Assembly (NCBI GenBank): GCA_017308135.1
Contig: JAFKFM010000009.1
Location: 62,001 to 126,000, forward strand
Source of the DNA: Alphaproteobacteria bacterium
Lineage (GTDB): Bacteria; Pseudomonadota; Alphaproteobacteria; CACIAM-22H2
Length of the DNA stretch: 64,000 nucleotides
Direction of reading: 5' to 3'
Shown here: piece after piece, positions 8,331 to 17,389 of the stretch
Numbering within the stretch: position 1 is the first letter of the stretch
Layout: each line of letters starts with the position of its first letter
Notes under the pieces: generated by a model
Told to the model about the DNA's origin: nothing
Database searches by the model: none
What the model saw: only the letters and a program-made list of their open reading frames with translations
Position numbers and translations under genes: made by a program

Positions 8331-9200
8331 TCACTTCAAACCCAGAATCTGGCGTGCCTCGCGTGGGGTCGCGACCGTGCCACCCAGATCGCGCACGATA
8401 CGCACGGCCTTGGTCACCAAAGCCGCGTTGTCGGGCGCCAGGACGCCTCTTTCGAGATAGACATTGTCTTCGAGACCGACGCGCACTTGGCCGCCCAGCA
8501 GGAAGGCCTGGGCCAGCATCGGATACTCGAAACGGCCGATACCAAAGGCGCTCCACACCGCGCCCGGCGGCAGAATGCTCTGCACATAGGCGAGTGTTTG
8601 CGGCGACGCATCGACGCCGTATTTGACGCCCATGACCAATTGGAAGAACGGCGTGCCGGGCAGAGCGCCTTCCTTGATCAGATCCTTGGCGAGATGGATA
8701 TCGCCGGTATCGAAGCATTCGAGTTCCGGCTTCACGCCCGATTCCACGATCAGCTTTGCCATGCGGCGCAGATTGGTCGGCGTGTTGATGACGACCTGCG
8801 CACCCGAATTCATCGTGTTGAAGTCGAGGCTACAGATCTCCGGCTTCAGCGCAACGATATGTTCCACACGCCGCTCGGGCGTGGTCAGCGTCGTGCCCGG
8901 GGCCGCGACCTTGGGCTCGTCCGGCGACGGCACGAAACGCCCGCCGGGGCCCGTGGTCAGATTGATGACCATGTCGGGGGCACCCGCGCGCACGCCCTCG
9001 ACCACCTGGCGATAGAGATCGAGTTCCATGCTGGGTGCGGCCGTCACGGGATCGCGCACATGAATATGCGCGATCGCCGCCCCGGCCTTGGCCGCGTCGA
9101 CGCAAGCCTTGACGATCTCCGCCGGTGTCGTCGGCAGTTCCGGATGGTCCTTGCGGGTCGTGATATTGCCGGTAACGGCGCAGGTGAGGATCGTGGCCAT
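8331..9200 (-). CDS. BKACE family beta-keto acid cleavage enzyme (DUF849)
   Basis: A 289-residue TIM-barrel enzyme. The metal-binding HIHVRDP motif near residue 45, the N-terminal CAVTGNITT strand and the RVGLEDNVYLERG C-terminal segment are diagnostic of the family whose founder is 3-keto-5-aminohexanoate cleavage enzyme (Kce). Members condense a beta-keto acid with acetyl-CoA to give acetoacetate and a new CoA ester. The stop of the aminotransferase gene lies 2 bp upstream of this start. The aminotransferase and aldehyde dehydrogenase neighbours point to an amino- or amine-derived beta-keto acid as substrate. Confidence 0.92.
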   Translation of the reverse strand: MATILTCAVTGNITTRKDHPELPTTPAEIVKACVDAAKAGAAIAHIHVRDPVTAAPSMELDLYRQVVEGVRAGAPDMVINLTTGPGGRFVPSPDEPKVAAPGTTLTTPERRVEHIVALKPEICSLDFNTMNSGAQVVINTPTNLRRMAKLIVESGVKPELECFDTGDIHLAKDLIKEGALPGTPFFQLVMGVKYGVDASPQTLAYVQSILPPGAVWSAFGIGRFEYPMLAQAFLLGGQVRVGLEDNVYLERGVLAPDNAALVTKAVRIVRDLGGTVATPREARQILGLK

Positions 9201-9202
9201 GT

Positions 9203-10555
9203 TCAAGCCTTCGCGTGGCGTTCGATGGCGCGGTCGATGGCGACCGGCAGTTTCTCGGCGATTTCGGCGACATGGGACTCGTCGATCACATAAGGCGGGG
9301 CGAGCAGCACATGCGCGCCGCGCTTGCCGTCGATCGTGCCGGATGACGGATAGACCATCAGGCCGAGATCCAGTGCCGCCGCCTTGACGCCCGCCGCGAT
9401 GGCCCCGCCGCGCTCGAACGGCTTCTTGGTCGCGCGATCTTCGACCAGTTCCAGCGCCATCAGCAGGCCGCGCCCGCGAATGTCGCCGACATGCGGATGA
9501 TTGGCGAAATGCTCGTCGAAGATGCCGCGCAACTGGCGACCGCGCTTCTGGACGTTGGCGAGCAGGCCTTGCTTCTCGACGACGTCGAGCACGGCCAAAG
9601 CCGCCGCCGCTCCGCACGCATGGCCCATATAGGTGTGGCTATGCGCGACGGCGCCCGAGCCATCTTCCATCGCCTCGACGATCTTGGGCGCGAGCAGAAC
9701 CGAGGCGATCGGCTGATAGCCCGCCCCCAGCCCCTTCGCGATGACGGCGATGTCGGGCGCGATTCCTTCCTGCTCGAACGCGAACCAAGTGCCCGTGCGG
9801 CCCGAGCCCGACATCACCTCGTCGAGGATCAGCAGCACACCGTATTTGTCGCAGATCTCGCGGATGCGCTTGAAGTAGCCCGCCGCACCGGGGGCGGCCC
9901 CCAGCGTGGCACCGGTCACCGTCTCGGCGACGAAGGCCGCGATGTTCTCCGGCCCTTCGCGCAGGATTTCGGTTTCCAGCTCGTCCGCGACGCGGCACGC
10001 GTATTGCGCTTCCGTCTCGCCATCGCGCTTGTCGCGATAGAGATAGCAGGGCGCGATATGCGCGACCGAAAACATATAGGGCAGATAGGGCGCGCTGCGC
10101 ACCGCGTGGTTGCCGATCGACAACGTGCCCAGCGTGTTGCCGTGGAAGCTTTGGCGGCGCGCGATGAACTTGCTGCGCGACGTCTCGCCTTTTTCGACGA
10201 AATACTGGCGCGCGTTCTTCAGCGCCGCTTCCATCCCTTCCGACCCGCCGCAATAGAAGCTGGCGCGCGCGAAAGCACCGGGCACAATCCCGGTCAGGCG
10301 CGTGGCCAGCGTTTCCAGCACATCGGCGGTGAAGTAGCCGGTATGGGCGAAAGCGAACGCGTCGAGCTGACGCTTGATCGCGTCGATCACCGTGCGGTCG
10401 GAATGACCGAGGCAGGACACGGCCGCCCCGCCACACGCATCGAGATAGCGCCGGCCGGCCTGATCGACAAAGTAGACGCCGTCGCCCTTGGCGGCGAGCG
10501 GCGGCACCTTGCGCACTTCGCGGTGCAGGACGCGGCTCGTATTCGCGTTCGCCAT
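9203..10555 (-). CDS. class III PLP-dependent aminotransferase
   Basis: A 450-residue fold-type I aminotransferase. The cofactor-binding YCGGSEGMEAALK segment, the LLILDEVMSGSGRTG motif with the PLP-contacting Asp, and the Schiff-base lysine in VIAKGLGAGYQP are all present. Class III enzymes act on omega- or beta-amino groups (beta-alanine, diaminobutyrate, GABA, polyamines). It starts 12 bp after the aldehyde dehydrogenase stop and ends 2 bp before the BKACE start. A reasonable inference is conversion of an amine or beta-amino acid to the oxo acid used by these neighbours. Confidence 0.9.
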   Translation of the reverse strand: MANANTSRVLHREVRKVPPLAAKGDGVYFVDQAGRRYLDACGGAAVSCLGHSDRTVIDAIKRQLDAFAFAHTGYFTADVLETLATRLTGIVPGAFARASFYCGGSEGMEAALKNARQYFVEKGETSRSKFIARRQSFHGNTLGTLSIGNHAVRSAPYLPYMFSVAHIAPCYLYRDKRDGETEAQYACRVADELETEILREGPENIAAFVAETVTGATLGAAPGAAGYFKRIREICDKYGVLLILDEVMSGSGRTGTWFAFEQEGIAPDIAVIAKGLGAGYQPIASVLLAPKIVEAMEDGSGAVAHSHTYMGHACGAAAALAVLDVVEKQGLLANVQKRGRQLRGIFDEHFANHPHVGDIRGRGLLMALELVEDRATKKPFERGGAIAAGVKAAALDLGLMVYPSSGTIDGKRGAHVLLAPPYVIDESHVAEIAEKLPVAIDRAIERHAKA

Positions 10556-10567
10556 CGCTTCGGCTCC

Positions 10568-12148
10568 TTAGCGCGACTTTTCCATGATCGTGTGCGACTG
10601 CTCGCGCATGAATTGCGGCAGATCGTAGGGACCGAAGCCCCCCTTGCCGGAAACCCCGGACCCCTTCCAGCCGGCGAAGGTCTGGTAGGTGGGCCATGCA
10701 CCCGTCGTGGCGCCCGACGCGCGGTTGGCGTAAAGCACGCCCGCTTCCGCGCGGTCGAGGAAGAGTTGCAGCTCCGCCTTGTCTTCGGCGTAGGCGCCGG
10801 CGGTCAGGCCGTATTTTACCGAATTGCCCGTATCGATCGCCGTTTCTAGATCGTCATAGGGCACGAGGGCGATGAACGGCAGGAACAGCTCGTCCGTCAG
10901 CAGGCGATGCCCGGCGGGGAGGCCCGCGACGATCGTCGGCTCGACATAGAAACCACGATCGAAAATGCCGCCCGACACGCGCTTTCCGCCATGCAGGATT
11001 TTGCCGTCCTTGGCGGCGTCGGCGGCGGCCTTCAGATAGGTATCGAGCGCGTCCTTCGAAATAATCGGGCCGATGAACGTGCCCGACTCGCGCGGATCGC
11101 CGATCGTCAGTTTCTTGGTGAAGGCCAGCAGTTTCGCGACGAATGCGTCATAGACCTTTCGGTCAATATAGGCGACCTCGGCGGCACTGCATTTCTGGCC
11201 CTGCAATCCGAACGCGGAGCGCGCGACACCTTCCGCCGCGATTTCGAGATCGGCCGACTTGGTCACGTAGACCGGATTCTTGCCGCCCATTTCGACGATC
11301 ACGGGGCGCATATACGGCCCTTGCGCGAATTGACGGAAGATCGACATGCCGACATCGTGCGAGCCGGTGAAGGCGATCGCATCGATGCCCTTGGCCGAAG
11401 CGACCAATGGCCCGGCCTTGTCGCCGCACACCATGTTGACCACGCCGGCGGGCACACCCGCATCGGCCAGGATCTTCACCAGCAGGCTAGCGGTCAAACC
11501 GGCGGCGGGGCTGGGCTTGTAGACAACCGCATTGCCCGAGACGATCGACGGAATGATCATCTTGAACGACAACGCGACGGGGAAGTTGAACGGCGCGATC
11601 ACGCCGAACACGCCATAAGGCTTCAGCACCGTCACCGTGCGCTCCTCAGGCACGGCGCGCGACAGCGTCGTCTCGAAGCCCTGGTTCTTTTCGAAATCCG
11701 CGCAGAAATGGCGGATCATGTCGACGGCTTCCTCGACTTCGCCCATCGCTTCCAGGCGCGACTTGCCGACTTCGAGCAGATTGGCGACGCCGAGCTCGTA
11801 TTTGCGCGCCTCCAGGATCGTCGCGGCTCGGCGCAGGATCGACAGGCGCACCGACCAATGCAGCCCGTACCAGCCGGGCTGGGCCTTGCGCGCGGCGGCG
11901 ACGGCGCGCGCGACCGCCGCTTCCGAGGCGTCGAAGAATGTTCCAAGTTGTACTTTATCGTCGAAGGGGGCCGGTACCGTATAGGCAGCGCCGTCGCGAT
12001 CTTCCTTGCCGTCGATCACGTTCGGGATCGTCTTGCCCAGGCCCGCGACGAATTCAGGAATATAGCCATCCAGAAGCTTGTGAACGCCAGCGAAATTCTC
12101 GCGGACATTCGAGTAGGTGACCCGCGGCAACACTTCGGCCAATGGCAT
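10568..12148 (-). CDS. NAD(P)-dependent aldehyde dehydrogenase
   Basis: A 526-residue ALDH, a length like 1-pyrroline-5-carboxylate dehydrogenases. The active-site Glu is in VEMGGKNP and the nucleophilic Cys in GLQGQKCSAAE; FTGSHDVG is the cofactor-loop segment and GVIAPFNFPVALS the helix near it. It oxidises an aldehyde to the acid, probably downstream of the aminotransferase. First gene of the minus-strand operon, divergent from the MarR regulator, with a 14-bp palindrome about 40 bp upstream of its start. Confidence 0.92.
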   Translation of the reverse strand: MPLAEVLPRVTYSNVRENFAGVHKLLDGYIPEFVAGLGKTIPNVIDGKEDRDGAAYTVPAPFDDKVQLGTFFDASEAAVARAVAAARKAQPGWYGLHWSVRLSILRRAATILEARKYELGVANLLEVGKSRLEAMGEVEEAVDMIRHFCADFEKNQGFETTLSRAVPEERTVTVLKPYGVFGVIAPFNFPVALSFKMIIPSIVSGNAVVYKPSPAAGLTASLLVKILADAGVPAGVVNMVCGDKAGPLVASAKGIDAIAFTGSHDVGMSIFRQFAQGPYMRPVIVEMGGKNPVYVTKSADLEIAAEGVARSAFGLQGQKCSAAEVAYIDRKVYDAFVAKLLAFTKKLTIGDPRESGTFIGPIISKDALDTYLKAAADAAKDGKILHGGKRVSGGIFDRGFYVEPTIVAGLPAGHRLLTDELFLPFIALVPYDDLETAIDTGNSVKYGLTAGAYAEDKAELQLFLDRAEAGVLYANRASGATTGAWPTYQTFAGWKGSGVSGKGGFGPYDLPQFMREQSHTIMEKSR

Positions 12149-12187
12149 GTCCCTGTTCCTTCGCTTGTTCGAACGGGGACATTATTA

Positions 12188-12201
12188 GTTCTATATAGAA
12201 C
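12188..12201. promoter_or_regulatory. 14-bp palindromic operator candidate in the ALDH-marR divergent promoter
   Basis: The perfect palindrome GTTCTATATAGAAC lies in AT-rich DNA within the 210-bp gap between the divergent ALDH (start 12148) and MarR (start 12359) genes. MarR dimers bind palindromes of about this size, and regulators divergent from their target operon usually control it. The site is 40 bp before the ALDH start, where it could block transcription. I see no other strong palindrome in this gap. Confidence 0.6.
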
Positions 12202-12358
12202 ATTTGTCAATGCGCCGGAATTTGCGGAAACCCGTAGGATCACGCAATTTCGTACGCAACCAACGGGACCGACACTCGGCGCATTATCTTTGCAATGGAA
12301 CTTTCCCGCCGTACCGAATCGGGTATTATCCGGAGCAGTACTGGAGCCGAAAACCGAG

Positions 12359-12829
12359 ATGCCGCAAGCAGATCACGCAAAAATTCTGGAGCAGAGCGAA
12401 GTCCGTTTCGGATACCGCATCGCCGTGCTGGCGAACTGGTATCGCGGCCCAGGCTATAAATTGATCGAACAGCGGCACGGCATCACCGAGCCCGAATGCA
12501 GCGTTTTGTTCTGCGTCGGCCACTCCAACGAGCTGACCGCGACCGATGTGTGCCACATCACCGGCCGGCCGCGGAACAGCATGAGCCGCGCGATCCACAT
12601 TCTGCTGCGCAAGAAGTTGATGGCGCGCGAATCCGATCCCGGCGACGCGCGGCGTAAAATCCTGCGGCTGACCAAACCGGGCCACGCGCTCTACCGTCAG
12701 ATCGTCCCGGTCTTCGTGGAGAGCGAGCGCAATATGCTAACGCCGCTCAGCCTGTCGGAGATTTCCGATCTCGACCGGCTGCTGACCAAGATGATCGCGC
12801 ACACGGCGCAGTCGCACAAAATCTACTGA
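12359..12829 (+). CDS. MarR-family transcriptional regulator
   Basis: A 156-residue winged-helix protein. The recognition helix region TGRPRNSMSRAIHILLRK is followed by the wing MARESDPGDARRKILRLTKPG; the D-x-R in the wing is a MarR hallmark. It probably represses the divergent operon starting with the aldehyde dehydrogenase. The ATG at 12359 was chosen because the helix-turn-helix spacing fits a normal MarR length; the frame stays open upstream. The stop abuts the stop of the convergent potA-like gene with no gap. Confidence 0.85.
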   Translation: MPQADHAKILEQSEVRFGYRIAVLANWYRGPGYKLIEQRHGITEPECSVLFCVGHSNELTATDVCHITGRPRNSMSRAIHILLRKKLMARESDPGDARRKILRLTKPGHALYRQIVPVFVESERNMLTPLSLSEISDLDRLLTKMIAHTAQSHKIY

Positions 12830-13933
12830 TCACGCTTCGCCGGCGGGTGCCGCGAAAACGCGGCTCGATGCGGCGTTCCAGCCCACGGCGAGCGTGGCGC
12901 CTTCGCGCACGCCGTATTTGCCGAAACTCGCCGACGGCGCCTTCAGCAGTATCTCGCGCGCGCCCAATTGGCAGGGCACCAGCACGTGATCGCCGTTGTA
13001 GACGATATCGCGCACGATCACGTCGGCGCGATTGTCGACCGGGCCTTGCGGGGCGAGTTCCAGCAATTCGGGCCGAATCGTGACCAGCGCGCGGTCGCCC
13101 GGTTTGAGATTGGTGCCGGGCTCGGCCAGGATCGGCACGCCGCCGTCGAGCAGAATGCGCCGCCCGCCCTCGCCCGCTTCGACGCGGCCGTAGAGCGAGT
13201 TGTTCTCGCCGACGAAGCGCGCGACGAAAGGCGTCGCCGGCCGCTCGTAGATTTCCGCCGGCGATGCGATCTGTTCGATCCGCCCGCGATTGAACACGGC
13301 AATACGATCCGACATCGTCAACGCTTCGGATTGGTCGTGCGTGACGTAAACAGCCGTCATGCCGACCTGGGCGTGGATACGCTTGATTTCAAGCTGCATG
13401 GACTCCCGCAAACGGCGATCGAGTGCGCCGAGCGGCTCGTCCATCAGCACCAAGCGCGGTTCGAACACCAGGGCCCGCGCCAACGCCACGCGCTGCTGCT
13501 GGCCGCCGGATAGTTGGGCGGGATAGCGCGCCGCGAACTCGGTCAGATGCACCTTATTCAGGGCCGCCGCCACTTTGCGCGCGGCTTCTGCACGGTCCAT
13601 TTTGCGCTGGCGCAACGGAAAAGCGAGATTCTCCGCGACCGTCATATGCGGGAACAGCGCGTAGTTCTGAAATACGACGCCGATATTGCGCTTATGCGGC
13701 GGGTCGCGCGTGATCGATTGGTCGCCGACCAGGATATCGCCCGCATCCGGCGATTCGAATCCGGCCAGCATCATCAGGCAGGTCGTCTTGCCCGAGCCCG
13801 AAGGCCCGAGCAGCGTCAGGAACTCGCCCTCGACGATATCGAGATCGAGCCCGTCGACCACCGGAGTACGGCCGTCATAGCTTTTGGCGATCTTGGAGAA
13901 GCGCACGAAATCGCGCCGCGGCGCCGACGACAT
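12830..13933 (-). CDS. potA: spermidine/putrescine-type ABC transporter ATP-binding protein (PotA-like)
   Basis: A 367-residue ABC ATPase. Walker A GPSGSGKTT, signature LSGGQQQRVALARAL and Walker B LVLMDEPLGALD are intact, followed by the H-loop VTHDQSEALTM and a C-terminal TOBE domain. Length and architecture fit PotA/FbpC-type importers. The start at 13933 was preferred because a GGAGG ribosome-binding site lies at the right distance; the stop of the upstream permease is only one base away. It energises the two permeases that precede it in the operon. Confidence 0.9.
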   Translation of the reverse strand: MSSAPRRDFVRFSKIAKSYDGRTPVVDGLDLDIVEGEFLTLLGPSGSGKTTCLMMLAGFESPDAGDILVGDQSITRDPPHKRNIGVVFQNYALFPHMTVAENLAFPLRQRKMDRAEAARKVAAALNKVHLTEFAARYPAQLSGGQQQRVALARALVFEPRLVLMDEPLGALDRRLRESMQLEIKRIHAQVGMTAVYVTHDQSEALTMSDRIAVFNRGRIEQIASPAEIYERPATPFVARFVGENNSLYGRVEAGEGGRRILLDGGVPILAEPGTNLKPGDRALVTIRPELLELAPQGPVDNRADVIVRDIVYNGDHVLVPCQLGAREILLKAPSASFGKYGVREGATLAVGWNAASSRVFAAPAGEA

Positions 13934-13934
13934 T

Positions 13935-14735
13935 CTATTCCTCCGCGTTGCGAAGTTTTTCCCCACGCCGACGCAAATACTCGACGCACAGCATCAGGGA
14001 ACACGAGACGACGATCAAAACGAGTGAGATGGCGACGAGCGACGGCGTGATTTCGTCGCGCAGGCCGCTGAACAATTGGCGCGGCAGCGTCAATGTCGAG
14101 GGTGACGAGACGAACAACGCGACGACGACCTCGTCGAACGAGGTGACGAAGGCGAAGACCGCCCCCGACGCCACGCCGGGCGCGATCAAAGGCAGCGTTA
14201 CTTGCCGGAAAGTCGCGATCGGCCCCGCGCCCAGCGACGCCGCCGCGCGCGCGAGATTTGGATCGAAGCCCTTCAGGCTTGCCGTCACGGGGATAACGAC
14301 GAAGGGCAACGCCAAACCGGCATGAGCCAGGACGATGCCGAAGAAGGAACCGTGCAAGCCCACGCGCGCCAGTACGAGCGTGGCGGCCAGCGCCACGATC
14401 ACGACCGGCATCACCATGGGCGACAGCAGCAAGCCGCGCACGATCGCCTTGCCGGGGAAATTGGCGCTTTCCAGGCCGAACGCCGCCAGCGTGCCCAGTG
14501 GTACTGCGATCGCAACCGTCAGCACGCCGATGATCAGGCTGTTGCGCAGGGCGAACATCCACGGATAGGCGGCGAAGACGACGTCGAACCAGCGCAGCGA
14601 GACTCCCGGCAGCGGATAGGACAACGACGTGCCCGAGCTGAAGCCGATCGGCAGGATCGCGACGATCGGTCCCAGCAGGAAGGCGAGGACCAGGGCGCTC
14701 CACGCGGCGAGGGCGAAATTGATGCGCGGTCGCAT
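13935..14735 (-). CDS. potC: polyamine-type ABC transporter permease (PotC-like)
   Basis: A 266-residue permease with about six hydrophobic helices, beginning MRPRINFALAAW. The EAA motif ARAAASLGAGPIATFRQVTL is the coupling loop to PotA. C-terminal FVTSFDEVVVALFVSS is typical of PotC/PotI. Five bases separate its start from the PotB stop and one base its stop from the PotA start, so the transporter genes are tightly coupled. Confidence 0.9.
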   Translation of the reverse strand: MRPRINFALAAWSALVLAFLLGPIVAILPIGFSSGTSLSYPLPGVSLRWFDVVFAAYPWMFALRNSLIIGVLTVAIAVPLGTLAAFGLESANFPGKAIVRGLLLSPMVMPVVIVALAATLVLARVGLHGSFFGIVLAHAGLALPFVVIPVTASLKGFDPNLARAAASLGAGPIATFRQVTLPLIAPGVASGAVFAFVTSFDEVVVALFVSSPSTLTLPRQLFSGLRDEITPSLVAISLVLIVVSCSLMLCVEYLRRRGEKLRNAEE

Positions 14736-14740
14736 GATCG

Positions 14741-15982
14741 TCAACCCATCGAGACGCCGCCTGCCTTCAAGGCGCGGCGCAGAACGGCGAAAGCGACCAC
14801 GGTCATCGCCAGCAGGACCAGCGAAATCGCCGAGGCCATCGACCAATTCGCTTGATCGAGCGCGAAACGCGCGATCACGCCGCTTTCCATCTGGTCGGTC
14901 GGGCCACCGACAAGGGCGGGCGTGACATAGAAACCGAGACCGAGCACGAAGGTCATCAGGCACCCCGCCGACACGCCCGGCAGCGACAGCGGCAGATAGA
15001 CTTGCGCGAACGCGGCGAAAGGCTTGGCGCCGAGCGACGCGGCCGCGGGTACGAGATTGCGCGGGATCGCCTTCATCGTCGCGTAGATCGGCAGGATCAT
15101 GAACGGCAGCAGCACGTGGATCATCGCCACGTAGACGCCGAAGCGGTTATAGATCAGCGTCAAGGGCGCGTCGATCAAGCCGATCGCCTGCAGGAAGCCG
15201 TTCACCATGCCGTTGGGCTGCAGCACGATCACCCAGGCGGCGGTACGCACCAGGATCGACGTCCAAAACGGGATCAGCAGCGCGAAGATCAGCGCCCGCC
15301 CGATCGCCGGCGACGCAGCAGCAATGACGTAGGCGAAAGGATAACCCAGGATCATGCAGCCCAGCGTGACGACGAAGCAGATCCAGAACGTGCGCAGGAT
15401 GAAGTCGATATAGACCCGGCGATCTTCGGGCGCGCGTTCGAGCTTGCCCTCATCGTTCCAGCGCAGATCGAGTGCCGCAAGGACGTAGTAGCTCGTGATC
15501 GGGCGCAGCGCGTCGCGCATCGTGCGCCAATAGCTCGCCTGCCCCCAGCGCGTATCGAGTGCCGCGAAATCCGCAACCGACGGCGCGGCGGGCAAGGAAT
15601 CCGCATTGCGCTTAGCGGCGAGCAGCAACGAACGATAGCCGCCGATGCGGTTGTTGAGATCGCGCGCGACCTCGGCCACCGTCGTGGTTTCGACGGCGCG
15701 CAGGTCGGCGGCGAAAGCGGCAGCGGCGGCATCCGGGATCGGCGCTTCGCCGTTCCAATCGGCCAGAACTGTCGCCGTGCGCGGCAGGTGGAAGCGCGCG
15801 GTGCCGCCGTCGACGGCGCGATAGAGCACGCCCGCGATGGGTGCGGCGAACGTCAGAAGGATGAAAACGACGGCGGGCAGCGTCAACATTGCCGCCCGCA
15901 ATCCGGCGCGCCGGGCCGAGCTTCGGGCGCCCGATCCCAGGGCGCCCGAACTCGTTTCCGTACTTGCGAGACTTACCGACAT
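14741..15982 (-). CDS. potB: polyamine-type ABC transporter permease (PotB-like) with a large periplasmic insert
   Basis: A 413-residue permease, longer than a usual PotB of about 280-300. The extra length is a hydrophilic stretch of about 130 residues between the first membrane helix (residues ~30-55) and the second (residues ~190-210), presumably periplasmic. The remainder has the normal core, including AAASLGAKPFAAFAQVYLPL as EAA loop and GFYVTPALVGGP. It pairs with PotC. The insert may contact the binding protein; that is inference. Confidence 0.88.
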   Translation of the reverse strand: MSVSLASTETSSGALGSGARSSARRAGLRAAMLTLPAVVFILLTFAAPIAGVLYRAVDGGTARFHLPRTATVLADWNGEAPIPDAAAAAFAADLRAVETTTVAEVARDLNNRIGGYRSLLLAAKRNADSLPAAPSVADFAALDTRWGQASYWRTMRDALRPITSYYVLAALDLRWNDEGKLERAPEDRRVYIDFILRTFWICFVVTLGCMILGYPFAYVIAAASPAIGRALIFALLIPFWTSILVRTAAWVIVLQPNGMVNGFLQAIGLIDAPLTLIYNRFGVYVAMIHVLLPFMILPIYATMKAIPRNLVPAAASLGAKPFAAFAQVYLPLSLPGVSAGCLMTFVLGLGFYVTPALVGGPTDQMESGVIARFALDQANWSMASAISLVLLAMTVVAFAVLRRALKAGGVSMG

Positions 15983-16005
15983 TCGTCCTTATTATCGGAC
16001 CAGGA

Positions 16006-17067
16006 TCAGCGCGCCAACCAGGCGTTCCAGCGTTCGGTCAGGCGATCGGCGTTGTCGGCCCAGAAGCCTTTGGCTTCCGGCGTCGACAGGCTGAGCGCGC
16101 CGGCGACCGACTCGCCGATCGGCAGGATGGCCTTGGCGGCGGGCGTGATCAGCGGTTCGGCCGCCGCGACGGTCGGCGAATAGGCGAAGCTGTTCGAGAA
16201 ATTCGCCTGCGCCTGCGGCGATGCTGCGATCTTCATGAACTGATAGGCCGCGTCGACCTTGGGCGAACCGGCGACGATCGCCCAGAAGTCCGTGCCGGTC
16301 ATGCCAGGCTTGAATGCCATCTTGAAGTTCCGGCCGGTCTTGGCTGCGGCCGAAATACGCGCGTTGGGCGCGAAGACCATCGAAACCGTACCCGCCCCGA
16401 GCAGTTCGGGAGTTTGGGCCGGCGCTTCCCACCACACGACTTGCGACTTGATCGCGTCGAGCTTGCGGAACGCGCGATTGACACCTTCCTCGGTCGACAA
16501 TGTCTTGTAGACGTCCTTCGGCGCGACACCTTCGGCCAGCAACGCGAGTTCGAGATTGTAGAGCGGACCCTTGCGCAGGCCGCGGCGGCCCGGCCATTTT
16601 TGCGTGTTCCAGAAATCGGCCAGCGACGTCGGCGCTTCCTTCAGAACGTCGGCGTCGTAGGCGAGCGCGAACGCGTAGGTATAGGAGCCCACGCCGCAAT
16701 CGGTCGCCATACCAGGCAGAAAACCGGTGCGCGGCGTGCCCACACGGGCGAAATCGATCTTAAGGAACGTGCCGTCGTCGCAGCCCGCTTGCAGCACGCC
16801 GGCCTCGACGTTCACCACGTCCCAAACCACGTCCTTGCTGGCTTTCATCGCCTCGAACTTGGCCATGCCGCCGAGATAGACGTCTTCCTTGAAGGCTTCC
16901 TTCGTCGCTGCGGCGAAGGGCTTCAGATACGCTTCGCGCTGCGCTTCCTGCAGGCCACCGCCCCAGCCGGCATAGGTGAAATCGCGCGCCGCGGCCGAGC
17001 CGGCGGCGAAGATGATCGCGGCGGCAAAAAAAGCGGCCTGCGTCCGGAATTTCTGCACATCAAACAT
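16006..17067 (-). CDS. potD: polyamine-type ABC transporter substrate-binding protein (PotD-like)
   Basis: A 353-residue periplasmic protein. The signal peptide ends near AAGSAAARD; the mature protein begins FTYAGWGGGLQEAQ and includes VWDVVNVEAG, YAFALAYDAD and a WPGRRGLRKG segment, all usual in the PotD/iron-type binding family. It captures the solute for PotABC; polyamine, opine or another cationic compound are all possible. First gene of the operon, with a purine-rich GTGAGG ribosome-binding region upstream of the ATG at 17067. Confidence 0.88.
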   Translation of the reverse strand: MFDVQKFRTQAAFFAAAIIFAAGSAAARDFTYAGWGGGLQEAQREAYLKPFAAATKEAFKEDVYLGGMAKFEAMKASKDVVWDVVNVEAGVLQAGCDDGTFLKIDFARVGTPRTGFLPGMATDCGVGSYTYAFALAYDADVLKEAPTSLADFWNTQKWPGRRGLRKGPLYNLELALLAEGVAPKDVYKTLSTEEGVNRAFRKLDAIKSQVVWWEAPAQTPELLGAGTVSMVFAPNARISAAAKTGRNFKMAFKPGMTGTDFWAIVAGSPKVDAAYQFMKIAASPQAQANFSNSFAYSPTVAAAEPLITPAAKAILPIGESVAGALSLSTPEAKGFWADNADRLTERWNAWLAR

Positions 17068-17389
17068 AGATGGCCTCACCTGTTCGTGGTTGATCCGGCC
17101 GGACGGTGGGCCCGTCTTCGACCGTTGCGAAACAATATGTACCAAAAGGAACAAGTTTTCGGAAGCGAGAATCGTAAGCGTCCCGTGTTTCGTATCTGGC
17201 GGGATCGCGGGCAACACGCGAAAGACATCCCCCCGATGCCGCGTATAACCGAGATATTAACAAGCAAATCGAACGGGATAGAGATGTATGCCACACTGCG
17301 GCGGCGCCGGCGGACGCACGCGGAATTCGATGGACGCCGCGCACCAAAAAAGTACTATTTGGAACATACATCCCGCCCGAAGGCTCCTC
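17068..17389. other. 322-bp divergent intergenic region between potD and the amidohydrolase
   Basis: No credible gene. It should hold the divergent promoters for the pot operon (minus) and the amidohydrolase pair (plus). AT-rich patches lie near 17135-17165 and 17345-17372, and both contain a TTCC/GGAA core beside a run of A or T. I could not find a strong palindrome or terminator, so no operator is assigned. Confidence 0.5.

Noticed and set aside
10907..12358. Long plus-strand reading frame running opposite the aldehyde dehydrogenase into marR
   Set aside because: It is antisense to a clear ALDH with intact motifs; only the last 156 codons have regulator-like sequence. Long open antisense frames are expected in such GC-rich DNA.
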